NCBI GenBank assembly: GCA_963811265.1
Contig: CAWEQS010000020.1
Coordinates: forward strand, 62,001 to 126,000
Origin: JAOUJD01 sp963811265
GTDB lineage: Bacteria > Pseudomonadota > Gammaproteobacteria > Burkholderiales > Burkholderiaceae_F
Reading direction: 5' to 3'
Length of the DNA: 64,000 nucleotides
The translations under genes were made by a program, and so were the position numbers. Positions 38,216 to 46,878 of this stretch are shown piece by piece. Position 1 is the stretch's first letter; each line of letters opens with the position of its first letter. The notes beneath the pieces are model-generated. The model did no database searches and was not told the origin of the DNA. It saw only the letters and a list, made by a program, of their open reading frames with translations.

Positions 38216-40728
38216 CGCTTCAGCAGCAACGCGTTGCTGACCACCGAGACGCTGGAAAACGCCATGGCCGCTCCGGCGAAGATGGGCGTGAGCAGCCCGA
38301 ACGCGGCCAGTGGAATCCCGATCGCGTTGTAGAAGAAGGCCCAGAAAAGGTTCTGCCGGATCTTGCGCACCGTCGCGCGCGAGATCGCGATGGCGTCGGC
38401 GACCAGGCGGGGATCGGAGCGCAGCAGCGTGATGCCCGCCGCGTGCATCGCGACGTCGGTGCCGGAGCCCATCGCAATGCCGACGTCGGCCGCAGCGAGC
38501 GCCGGCGCGTCATTGATGCCGTCGCCGACCATCGCGACGACACGGCCGCCCTTCTTCAGCGCTTCGACGCGCTTCGCCTTGTCGCGCGGCAGGACATTGG
38601 CTTCGTAGTCTTCCAGCCCGAGCTGCCGAGCGACGTGCGCGGCCGCGCCCGCGTTGTCGCCGGAGATCATCGTCGTGCGGATGCCGAGCCGGCGCAGTTC
38701 GTCGATCGCCGCCTTCGCGGTCGGCTTGGGTTCGTCGCCAAACGCCAGCCACCCGAGCACCTGCGTTCCGGCGGCGCTGCGCCGCGCGAGCCAGGACACC
38801 GTTCGTCCTTCCGCTTCGCGCGCGGTGGCGTCCGCGAGCAGGGCGGAAACGTCGACCTTCCAGTCGTCCATCAACCGGCGGCTGCCGAACGCGAGTTCAA
38901 CCGTATGGCCATCTTCGCCGTCGAATTTCGCGCTGACGCCGCGTCCCGCCAGGTCGCGGTGGTCGCGTGCCGCGGGTGCCGCGGAACCCGGCCGTGGCTC
39001 CTGCGCGACCGCCTCCCGCACGGCCTCGGCGAGCGGGTGGTTGCTGCCGGCATTCACGGCGGCGGCGAGGGCCAGCACCTCGCTCCGGCTGGCCGCGCCG
39101 CTCTCGCTGACCGCCGCCACGCGCGGCTTGCCGACGGTCAGGGTGCCGGTCTTGTCGAACGCGACGACCTCGATCCGCCTGGCGAGTTCGAGCGCCTCGG
39201 CGTCCTTGATCAGCACGCCGTGCCGCGCGGCCACGCCCGTCCCCGCGATGATCGCGGTCGGCGTGGCGAGACCGAGCGCGCACGGGCAGGCGATCACCAG
39301 CACGCTGACCGCGTTGATGAGGGCGTGCTCGAAGGTGGCGCCTGCGAGCAGCCAGCCGATCACCGTGGCGAACGCGACGACAAGCACGACCGGCACGAAC
39401 ACGGCCGCCACCTTGTCGACCAGCCGTTGTATCGGCGCCTTGGCGGCCTGCGCGTCCTCGACGAGGCGAATGATCTTCGACAGCACCGTTTCGGCGCCGA
39501 CGGCCGTCGTCTCGACTTCGAGGCGGCCACCGCCGTTGATCGATCCCGCGGTCACCTTGTCGCCGGGCGCCTTCTCGACCGGCAGGCTTTCGCCGGTGAG
39601 CATCGATTCGTCGATGCTGCTGGTGCCTGCGCGGACCAGGCCGTCGACCGGGACGCGATCGCCGCCGCGGATCACGACGAGATCGCCGAGGCGGACGTCG
39701 TCGATCGGCACTTCGGCCGGCTGGCCATCGCGCATCACCAGCGCCTTGTCGGGACGCAACGCGGCAAGCAGCCGGATCGCCTCGGATGTCTGCCGCTTGG
39801 CGCGCGCCTCGAGCCACTTCCCGAGCAGAACGAGCGCGATGACGACAGCGGCCGCCTCGAAGTACAGGTGCTGCATGTGCCCGAGGCCGTGCATCCGGAC
39901 GCCGTCGATCCAGAGGTAGAGCGACAGGCCATAGGCGGCCAGCGTGCCGAGCGACACCAGCAGGTCCATGTTGCCGGTCCGCGCTCGCACCGCCCTGGCC
40001 GCGGCCACGTAGAAGCGGCGTCCGCACCAGAACTGCACCGGCGTGGCCAGCAGCCACTGCATCCATGCCGGCATCATCCAGTCGATGCCGACGAGCGTCA
40101 GGTGCGAGCCGAGCAGCAGCGGCACCGCGAGCGCGATCGCCAGCACTGCGTCGCGACGCAGCCCGGCGGTCGCGTCCATGGCGACGGCCTCGCCCTGCCG
40201 GGAGTCGGCGATCAGCGAGGCCTGGTAGCCCGCCGCGTCGATCGCCGCGAGCAGGTCGCGGACGCTGGCGGCGCCGGACACGAGATCGACGGTCGCCGTT
40301 TCCGTGCCGAGGTTGACGTTCGCCTTCAGCACGCCAGGCACTTTCCCCAACGCCTGCTCGATACGCGAAACGCACGAGGCGCAGGTCATGCCCTGCACGG
40401 CGAATCGCAGGTGCTGATCCGGCACCTCGTAACCGGCGGCGCTGACCGCTCTGGCGAGCGCGGCGGCGTCCAGGCCGACCCCTTCGACCGCCGCGGATTC
40501 GGTGGCCAGGTTCACGGCGACCTTCCGCACCCCCGGCACCTGCGCGAGCGCCTTCTCGACGTGCGCGACGCAACTGGCGCACGTCATCCCCTGCACGGGC
40601 AGCACCATGCGGCGGTCCGGCCCGGTCGAGGGGGCTCCGCCACGGGCGGCATGGGAGTCGAGGTCCACGATGGTCGGTTCGTCAGTCCGGTCGATCGTAG
40701 CGCCCGGCGCGCCCCGCTGCCCGATCAT
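38194..40728 (-). CDS. copA: Copper-translocating P1B-type ATPase
   Basis: Cu(I) exporter of the inner membrane, 844 residues from ATG 40728. Two N-terminal heavy-metal domains with VQGMTCASCVAHVEKAL and VQGMTCASCVSRIEQAL; intramembrane CPC in VIACPCALGLATPTA; phosphorylation site AFDKTGTLTVGKPR; actuator MLTGESLPVEK; N-domain NHPLAEAV; hinge MVGDGINDAPALAAADVGIAM. A TTG at 40803 would add 25 residues. No copper chaperone or CueR regulator is adjacent. Confidence 0.93.
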   Translation of the reverse strand: MIGQRGAPGATIDRTDEPTIVDLDSHAARGGAPSTGPDRRMVLPVQGMTCASCVAHVEKALAQVPGVRKVAVNLATESAAVEGVGLDAAALARAVSAAGYEVPDQHLRFAVQGMTCASCVSRIEQALGKVPGVLKANVNLGTETATVDLVSGAASVRDLLAAIDAAGYQASLIADSRQGEAVAMDATAGLRRDAVLAIALAVPLLLGSHLTLVGIDWMMPAWMQWLLATPVQFWCGRRFYVAAARAVRARTGNMDLLVSLGTLAAYGLSLYLWIDGVRMHGLGHMQHLYFEAAAVVIALVLLGKWLEARAKRQTSEAIRLLAALRPDKALVMRDGQPAEVPIDDVRLGDLVVIRGGDRVPVDGLVRAGTSSIDESMLTGESLPVEKAPGDKVTAGSINGGGRLEVETTAVGAETVLSKIIRLVEDAQAAKAPIQRLVDKVAAVFVPVVLVVAFATVIGWLLAGATFEHALINAVSVLVIACPCALGLATPTAIIAGTGVAARHGVLIKDAEALELARRIEVVAFDKTGTLTVGKPRVAAVSESGAASRSEVLALAAAVNAGSNHPLAEAVREAVAQEPRPGSAAPAARDHRDLAGRGVSAKFDGEDGHTVELAFGSRRLMDDWKVDVSALLADATAREAEGRTVSWLARRSAAGTQVLGWLAFGDEPKPTAKAAIDELRRLGIRTTMISGDNAGAAAHVARQLGLEDYEANVLPRDKAKRVEALKKGGRVVAMVGDGINDAPALAAADVGIAMGSGTDVAMHAAGITLLRSDPRLVADAIAISRATVRKIRQNLFWAFFYNAIGIPLAAFGLLTPIFAGAAMAFSSVSVVSNALLLKRYRSPSN

Positions 40729-40903
40729 CGAGGCGATCGATCCTGGTGCATCCGAGCCCTGAACGACAGGTCTCGCCGCATACCTGAGGTGAAATCGCAA
40801 CAAAGCAGTCTAAATTCCGGCCAGGTTTGCAGAATTTCTTGTTGGCCGCGAATCGCTGCCGCGACAATGAATTCGTCCCGGCTCACGGCTGCAGCAGCAT
40901 CCC

Positions 40904-41737
40904 ATGGAAGTAGGCGAGTCACCGCTCGGCATTGCGCCGCTGGCCGTCGAACACCCGGCGGTTCCGCAGGCCCGGGTGTTCCGCGACCGTGTCCCGCCGC
41001 TCCCGTTCCCCGAGAAGTTCGTTGGCTCGTTCAATGAAGACGGATCGGTCCGCGTCGGCACCGAGCGCCTGGCCTTCGAGGTCCGGCGGGTGGAAACGCA
41101 GGACGACCTGTTCAAGGCCGTGGCCATCCGCTACGAGGCGTATTCGCGTCACCTTCCCGAACTGGGTCGCCGCCTGACCGCGCCGGAGCCGGCCGACACC
41201 GAGCCCGGCTACACGGTGCTGCTGGCCGAAAACCGCCTCGATCGCAGCCCACTCGCCACCGTCCGGCTGCAGGTCAACGAGTTCGGCCCGCTCGCGCTGG
41301 AGCGCTCGATCGACCTGCCGGACTGGCTGCAGGGCCGCAAGCTGGCCGAGGCAACGCGTCTCGCACTGGCCGACACCGTGCGTGGCCGGTTCGTGACCCA
41401 GGTGATGTTCAAGGCGTTCTTCCAGTTCTGCCTCGAGCAGGACGTCGAGTGGATGGTCGTCTGCGCGCGGCCGCCGCTGGACCGCATCTACCTGTCGCTG
41501 CTGTTCGAGGACGTCGTCCCTGGCGGGGCCTTCGTCCCGCTCAGGCACTCGGCGAACATTCCTCACCGTGCCCTCGCGTTCAACGTGGCCACCGCCGAAG
41601 CCCGCTGGCGAACCGCCGGCCACTCGATGTACGCCTTCATGGGCCTCACGCTCCACCCGGACATCCGCGTCGGAATCCCCGGCCCAAGTGCGGTCCCAAA
41701 CACCGCCTATTACCGGGATCGTCACCCGGCGCTCTGA
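40904..41737 (+). CDS. FeeM-like N-acyltransferase (GNAT fold)
   Basis: A 277-residue protein resembling N-acyl amino acid synthases of the FeeM type, which join a fatty acyl group to an amino acid using an autoinducer-synthase/GNAT-like fold. Supporting features are AVAIRYEAYSRHLPELG (R..aY in the AHL-synthase-like position), LLAENRLDRSPLATVRLQVN, EATRLALADTVRGR and MYAFMGLTLHPDIRV. No signal peptide. It lies 154 bp upstream of a 7TM-GGDEF-EAL gene on the same strand. The product chemistry is not predictable from the sequence. Confidence 0.65.
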   Translation: MEVGESPLGIAPLAVEHPAVPQARVFRDRVPPLPFPEKFVGSFNEDGSVRVGTERLAFEVRRVETQDDLFKAVAIRYEAYSRHLPELGRRLTAPEPADTEPGYTVLLAENRLDRSPLATVRLQVNEFGPLALERSIDLPDWLQGRKLAEATRLALADTVRGRFVTQVMFKAFFQFCLEQDVEWMVVCARPPLDRIYLSLLFEDVVPGGAFVPLRHSANIPHRALAFNVATAEARWRTAGHSMYAFMGLTLHPDIRVGIPGPSAVPNTAYYRDRHPAL

Positions 41738-41891
41738 GCCATTCTCTCGGTTGAGGCAGTCCGCGGCCGGGTTCCGTCCGTGCCCGCGCGCGCCTGCCGA
41801 ACCACACGAGGGAATTGCGGACCGTGAACCGACGGCCCCTTCATCGAGCGCTGTCGATCGTGGACGCCCGCCGGGCGGGAGCCGCGTCGCG

Positions 41892-44876
41892 ATGAAACGC
41901 GTCCTGACGCTGCTGAAGGCGGAGCCCGATGCGGGCCTGGCCGCGCGCGCGCTGCACATCTTCGCGATGGGCGCGATGCCGATCCTGCTGGCCGCGCTCA
42001 CGCTGATCTCGATGATCTTCTGGCAGGACCGCTACTCGCCCGAGGATCCTGCCGCGACGCCGGTGAAGGTGCTCGAGGCGGAGCCTGGACAGACGCCGGC
42101 CGGCATGCTGCCGCTGGTCGACAGCGTCGCGCCGGTGCCCTTTGCCGACACCCGCCTGTCGACGCGGCCGTTCTGGATGCTGGTCGACCTGCGCGGCGTC
42201 GACCACCACACGACGACAGTCGCCTTCCCGTCCCGCCACGCGGTGAAGCTGACCTGCTGGGACACGGCGAACCTGAAGACGCCGCTCGCGTCGGCCGACC
42301 GGGAGCAGTTCGAAGGACCGGTGCGGGTGGCGAGGTCGGGGTTCGCACTCGACCTGGCCGCCACGCGGGGGCCGTCCTCCCTGCTGTGCGAGAGCCGGTT
42401 CGAAGGCCCGGCGCGGATCCGGGTCGAGCGCTGGGATACGGCGGAGTTCGCCACGGCGGTCGCCGCCTTCCACCGGTCGGCGGGACTGCTCGAAGGCGGC
42501 ACGCTCATCCTCGCCGCGTTCGTGTTCCTGGTCGCGCTCGTCAATCGGGAGTGGATCTACGTCCTGTTCGCCGGCTGGCTGGTCGCCAACTTCCAGCTGG
42601 CGGCCATCTCCGCAGGCTTCGACTGGACGTGGTTCGGCCGCGTCGTGCCCGAGTCGCTGATCCTGCCGATGCGCAAGGCGGGCATCGCCGCCTATTGCCT
42701 GCTGACCATCGCGCTCTTCGGCCGGCTGTTCGGCGCCGACCTCAAGCACCTTCGCGAGCGGTGGATGCTCGTGCCGGTCCAGTGGTCCGGAGTCCTGCTG
42801 ATGGTGTCCGCGTTCGTGGCGCCGTTCGCGATCTTCCTGCCGATCATGTGGACGTCGGTGGCCTTCGGCGTGTCGGTCATCGCCTTCCTGCTGTTCCGCA
42901 TCCTGCGCACCGCGCGCAGCGCGGTGGCGATGTGGTACGGCGCGTCCCTCGCGCTCACCCTCGTGTCGGGGCTGTACGAGGTGCTCGCCGCGGCGTTCGG
43001 CGTCAAGGTGCTGATCGGTGCGGTCAACAGCGTCACGGCGGCGCTCGCGTCGAGCCTGCTGGCGGCGCTGGCCATCGCCGCGCAGTTCCGCGCCGAGCGG
43101 GACAAGCGGGTGGCGGCGGAAGCGGAATCGCTGCGCGCGTCGAGCAAGCTCGCGTCCACGTACAAGGCGATTCCGATCGGGCTGTTCACGGCCGACGAGA
43201 ACGGGACGCTGGTGCAGACCAATCCGGCGTTCCGCACGATCGTGGGCCTCGGCCGCGAGGCCGCGAAGCGCGCGACCTGGTCGGACCTCTTTCCCGCGCA
43301 CGACTGGAAGACCGTCATCGACGTCACCTCGCACTCGGTGCGGGAACTCGAGGTGCACCGGTCGGCGCTGACGGGCGAAGAGCGCTGGTACGTGGTCCAC
43401 GCGACCCGGTCCGGCGACGTGGTCGAGGGTTCGCTGCAGGACGTGACGGAGCGCAAGACCGCGAACGACCGGCTGCGGTTCCTCGCGGACCACGATCCGC
43501 TGACCGGCATCCTGAACCGTCGCGGCATCGAGATGAACTTCGCGCGGCTGGCGCGCCGCCGGACCCCGCGCCCGGCGGCGCTCGCCTACCTCGACCTCGA
43601 CCGCTTCAAGCTGATCAACGACCTGTACGGCCATCCGGCCGGCGACGAAGTCCTGCGCCAGTTGTGCGAGCGGGTCAAGTCGCACCTGGCCGAGGCCGAG
43701 TCCTTCGCCCGCGTCGGCGGCGACGAGTTCGTCATCCTCTTCCACGACGCGCCCATCGTGCGGGCGCGCGCCATCTGCGCGGCGCTGGTGCAGGCGATCG
43801 AGGACCTGCCGTTCAAGATCGGGGACAAGGCCTTCCAGGTGAAGGGCTCGATCGGGCTGATCGAGCTCGATCGCGAGATCAGCTTCCGCGACGCCGTTGC
43901 CACCGCGGACCGCGCCTGCCGCGAGGCCAAGATCGGGCACCAGGGGCACGTCGTCGCGTATGAACAGGGCAGCGAACTGTTCCGCGAGCGCATCGAGGAG
44001 CTGCGGCTGATCGAGCGCATCGGCCAGGGGCTGGAGGACGACGGCCTGTTCCTCGAGATGCAGCCGATCATGTCGCTCGACCGGCCGTTCGACTCGCTGA
44101 ACTTCGAAGTGCTGCTGCGGATGCGCGACCGGGACAACAACGTGATTCCCCCGGGCAAGATCATCAGCGCGGCCGACAACAACGGGCGCATGGCGATCAT
44201 CGACCGCTGGGTCCTCGAGAAGACGCTGATCTGGATCGAGCAGAACCGGCCGCGCTTTACCGCCACTCACTTCATCTGCGTCAACCTGAGCGGAAGCTCG
44301 CTGAACGACGAGCGCTTCGTCGAGGACGCGTTCGCGATGCTGTCGTCGCACCCGCTGGCGGCGTCGCTGCTGTGCCTGGAAGTCACGGAGAGCGTGGCGC
44401 TGCACGACCTGCAGAACACCGGGCGCTTCATCGACCGGGCAAAGTCCCTGGGCGCGAAGATCGCGCTCGACGACTTCGGCGCCGGTTACTCCTCCTTCAG
44501 CTACCTGCGCGACCTGCCGGCCGACGCGCTGAAGATCGACGGCGCGTTCATCAAGGGTGCCAGCTCGCATCCGGCCAACGTCGCGATCCTGCAGGCGATC
44601 ATCGAGCTGACCCACAACCTCGGCATGAAGAGCATCGCCGAGTGGGTCGAGGACCTCGAGACAATGGAACTGCTCGCCGAACTCGGCGCCGACTACGTGC
44701 AGGGCTTCGCGATCGCGAAGTCCCAGCCCGGCGAGCGCCTGGTGCAGGCGAAGTCGTCGGCGGAATTCATCGAGGACCTTGCGATCCGCCGCTTCGTGCA
44801 GGAGCGCAAGGGTTTCCGCAAGGCGCCGGCGCCGATCCGCTTCCTGATGGGCGGGCGCGTCGCTTCCAGCCGATAG
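41892..44876 (+). CDS. 7TM-PAS-GGDEF-EAL c-di-GMP signalling protein
   Basis: A 994-residue membrane sensor. N-terminal TM about 22-42, periplasmic beta-rich domain 45-200, then about seven helices (205-400) in a 7TMR-DISM-like layout, PAS about 415-520 (TYKAIPIGLFTADENGTLVQ), GGDEF about 530-695 (DHDPLTGILNRRG, FARVGGDEFVILF) and EAL about 720-965. The EAL signature is EVLLRM. The other catalytic residues are present: NLSGSS, EVTES, DDFGAGYSS, KIDGAF, EWVEDLE and YVQGFAI. Both synthesis and hydrolysis of c-di-GMP are therefore possible. Start ATG 41892 precedes TM1. Confidence 0.9.
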   Translation: MKRVLTLLKAEPDAGLAARALHIFAMGAMPILLAALTLISMIFWQDRYSPEDPAATPVKVLEAEPGQTPAGMLPLVDSVAPVPFADTRLSTRPFWMLVDLRGVDHHTTTVAFPSRHAVKLTCWDTANLKTPLASADREQFEGPVRVARSGFALDLAATRGPSSLLCESRFEGPARIRVERWDTAEFATAVAAFHRSAGLLEGGTLILAAFVFLVALVNREWIYVLFAGWLVANFQLAAISAGFDWTWFGRVVPESLILPMRKAGIAAYCLLTIALFGRLFGADLKHLRERWMLVPVQWSGVLLMVSAFVAPFAIFLPIMWTSVAFGVSVIAFLLFRILRTARSAVAMWYGASLALTLVSGLYEVLAAAFGVKVLIGAVNSVTAALASSLLAALAIAAQFRAERDKRVAAEAESLRASSKLASTYKAIPIGLFTADENGTLVQTNPAFRTIVGLGREAAKRATWSDLFPAHDWKTVIDVTSHSVRELEVHRSALTGEERWYVVHATRSGDVVEGSLQDVTERKTANDRLRFLADHDPLTGILNRRGIEMNFARLARRRTPRPAALAYLDLDRFKLINDLYGHPAGDEVLRQLCERVKSHLAEAESFARVGGDEFVILFHDAPIVRARAICAALVQAIEDLPFKIGDKAFQVKGSIGLIELDREISFRDAVATADRACREAKIGHQGHVVAYEQGSELFRERIEELRLIERIGQGLEDDGLFLEMQPIMSLDRPFDSLNFEVLLRMRDRDNNVIPPGKIISAADNNGRMAIIDRWVLEKTLIWIEQNRPRFTATHFICVNLSGSSLNDERFVEDAFAMLSSHPLAASLLCLEVTESVALHDLQNTGRFIDRAKSLGAKIALDDFGAGYSSFSYLRDLPADALKIDGAFIKGASSHPANVAILQAIIELTHNLGMKSIAEWVEDLETMELLAELGADYVQGFAIAKSQPGERLVQAKSSAEFIEDLAIRRFVQERKGFRKAPAPIRFLMGGRVASSR

Positions 44877-44886
44877 CGGCGAGGGG

Positions 44887-45784
44887 TTACTGCGCGCTGT
44901 CGGCGGTGGTCACCGAGCCCGGTCGACGCACGAACTCCAGCACGGCATCGCGGTAGACCGCGCCGCCGGTGCGGCTCGAGCCCGAGTGGGTGCCGCCCTC
45001 GATCTTCACCAGCTTCTTCGCACTGCTGCCGGCCGCGGCGTACAGCTCGTCTGCCATCTCGTGCGGGACCACCCTGTCCGCGGTGCCGTGCAGCACCAGC
45101 AGCGGGCGCCCGCACCTGCTGGATCTTGGACATCGAGTCGAACGGCTGCGTCACCGCCAGCCCGATGCCCGGAACCCAGCCCCACTTCATGCCGCGCACG
45201 ACGTCCGGGATCGACGTGAAGGTGGACTCGATGATCACGCCGGCGAGGGCGTTCGGGTCGTCCTTCAGTTCGCGGGCGGCCAGGTCGATCGCCAGCGCGC
45301 CGCCGAGGCTGTGGCCATAGACGTATCTCCGGGCAGGATCGGGCTGGCGCCGCTTCAGCTCCTCGAAGGCCAGGCGGGCGTCTTCGGTGGCCGTCGCTTC
45401 CGACGGCAGCAGCTCGGTGCTCTTGCCGAAGCCGCGGTAGTCGACGGCGAGGACGTTGAACCCCAGCTCGTGCCAGCGTGCGATGCGGAACACGCTGCCG
45501 TTCATGTTCCAGCGCGCCCCGTGGAGGTACAGGACCGTGGGCGCGGTCGCCGCGCCCTGCGGCTGGGCGACGTGCCACAGGTGGACGCGGTCGCCGTTCG
45601 GCAGCGCGAGGTCGTACTCTTCCGTCCCGCTGAGCGGCTCGGAGAACCAGCGCGGGTTGTCGCGCTCGGGACTGAAGATGGCCTGGCGCTGCCATTCGTC
45701 GAGGGACGAGCAGCCGCCAAAGGCGCCGCCGAGGCCGAGAGCGATGGCCAGCAGCGCAAGCGGACGGGTCAGGAGTCGCAGCAT
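44887..45784 (-). CDS. Alpha/beta-hydrolase lipoprotein (one-base frameshift)
   Basis: Exported serine hydrolase, about 298 residues after correction. The lipoprotein signal reads RPLALLAIALGLGGAFGGC with Cys at 25. Fold features are VLYLHGARWNMNGS (oxyanion), VDYRGFGKSTE, nucleophile elbow YGHSLGGALA, acid in LHGTADRVVPHEMA and His in EGGTHSGSS. The frame breaks near 45107: MSKIQQVRAP continues out of frame as PLLVLHGTADRVV, one extra c. Related to BEM46/YfhR-like hydrolases. Substrate unknown. Confidence 0.85.
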
Positions 45785-45821
45785 CGGCGATTGGACCGGC
45801 CAGCCTTGGTGAAGTTTCGCC

Positions 45822-46328
45822 TCAGACGGGGCCGATGAAGTCCCGCTTGCCCAGCTCGACGCCGTTGTGGCGCAGGATGTCGTACGCCGTCGTGACGTGG
45901 AAGTAGAAGTTGGGCAGGACGATGTTGGCCAGGTAGGTGACACCGTCGAAGGTCTTGTCTTCGCCGCGCATCTTCATCGTGACCGTGCGCGCGTCGGCGC
46001 CTTCGAACTGCTCGGGCTTGAAGCTCTCGACGTACGCGATGGTCTTCGCGATGCGCGCCTTCAGTTCGTCGAAGGTGGCCTCGTTGTCCTCGTACTTCGG
46101 CGGTTCGTTGCCGGTCAGCCGGGCCACCGCGCCCTTCGCGAAGTCGCCGGCGATGCGGACCTGGGTCGCCAGCGGGAACATGTCCGGGAAGAGCCGGGCG
46201 CCGACCAGCACGGCGGGATCGATCTTGCGGGCGGCCGCGTGCGCGGCGCCCTTGTCGAGAACGCCTTCGAGATTGCGCAGGATGCGCACGAACACAGGCG
46301 CCGACAGCGCGTACATCAGGTTGGCCAT
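45822..46328 (-). CDS. DUF1993-family protein
   Basis: A 168-residue cytoplasmic protein, DUF1993 type (a DinB-like helical bundle is suspected). Features are MYALSAPVFVRILRNLEGVLD, ARLFPDMFPLATQVRIAGDFAKGA and YLANIVLPNFYFHVTTAYDILRHN, the last a typical C-terminal family signature. Function unknown. Lies 10 bp after the SET-domain gene in the same direction. Confidence 0.85.
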   Translation of the reverse strand: MANLMYALSAPVFVRILRNLEGVLDKGAAHAAARKIDPAVLVGARLFPDMFPLATQVRIAGDFAKGAVARLTGNEPPKYEDNEATFDELKARIAKTIAYVESFKPEQFEGADARTVTMKMRGEDKTFDGVTYLANIVLPNFYFHVTTAYDILRHNGVELGKRDFIGPV

Positions 46329-46337
46329 GTCGTTTCC

Positions 46338-46808
46338 TTACCTTTTCCTCTTGAGGTTCAGCATGGTGCCACGGCAGTTGGCGGCCCCGCACCGGCAGGC
46401 GTAGTTCCTCTTCAAGGTGGGCGTGATCCGTTCGTCGATCACGAGCCCGTAGTCGTAGTTCAGCTCCTCGCCCCGCTTGATGTCCCGCAGCGCCTGGATG
46501 AACACCCGGCCGTCGTCGGTCTCTTCCGTTTCGCAGTTCGGATCGCACGAGTGGTTGATCCAGCGCGCGGCGTTGCCGCGCGAGGCGGCGTCGATCACGG
46601 TCTTGCCGTCGGACAGCGAGAAGAAGAACGTGTGATGCGGATCGTCGGGATCGGACGGCGGCCTGCGATCCGCCTCCTTCCATGTGATGCGCTCGCCGCG
46701 GTATTCGATGACTTTCTCACCGGCCTTGAGCTTGCGCGCGGCATACACGCCGCGCCCGTGGATCTTGGAGTTCCTGACGATGATGCGCGTGGTGCGCGTG
46801 GACGACAT
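46338..46808 (-). CDS. SET-domain lysine methyltransferase-like protein
   Basis: A 156-residue SET-domain protein, a family best known for histone lysine methylation. Complete motif set: NSKIHGRGVYAARKLKAGE (SAM GxG region), ARWINHSCDPNCET, ELNYDYGL and a post-SET zinc cluster CRCGAANCRGTM. The start ATG 46808 is chosen because upstream in-frame residues look non-coding. Bacterial homologues exist, with mostly unknown targets. A topoisomerase with a Lys/Ala-rich, histone-like tail is encoded 2.5 kb upstream on the same strand. Confidence 0.88.
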   Translation of the reverse strand: MSSTRTTRIIVRNSKIHGRGVYAARKLKAGEKVIEYRGERITWKEADRRPPSDPDDPHHTFFFSLSDGKTVIDAASRGNAARWINHSCDPNCETEETDDGRVFIQALRDIKRGEELNYDYGLVIDERITPTLKRNYACRCGAANCRGTMLNLKRKR

Positions 46809-46878
46809 GGTGGAGGTTCGCGTTGGGTTGAGGGAGGATCGTTGATTCAGCCGCGCCGGATGCGGGCGCCGTGCCGGT

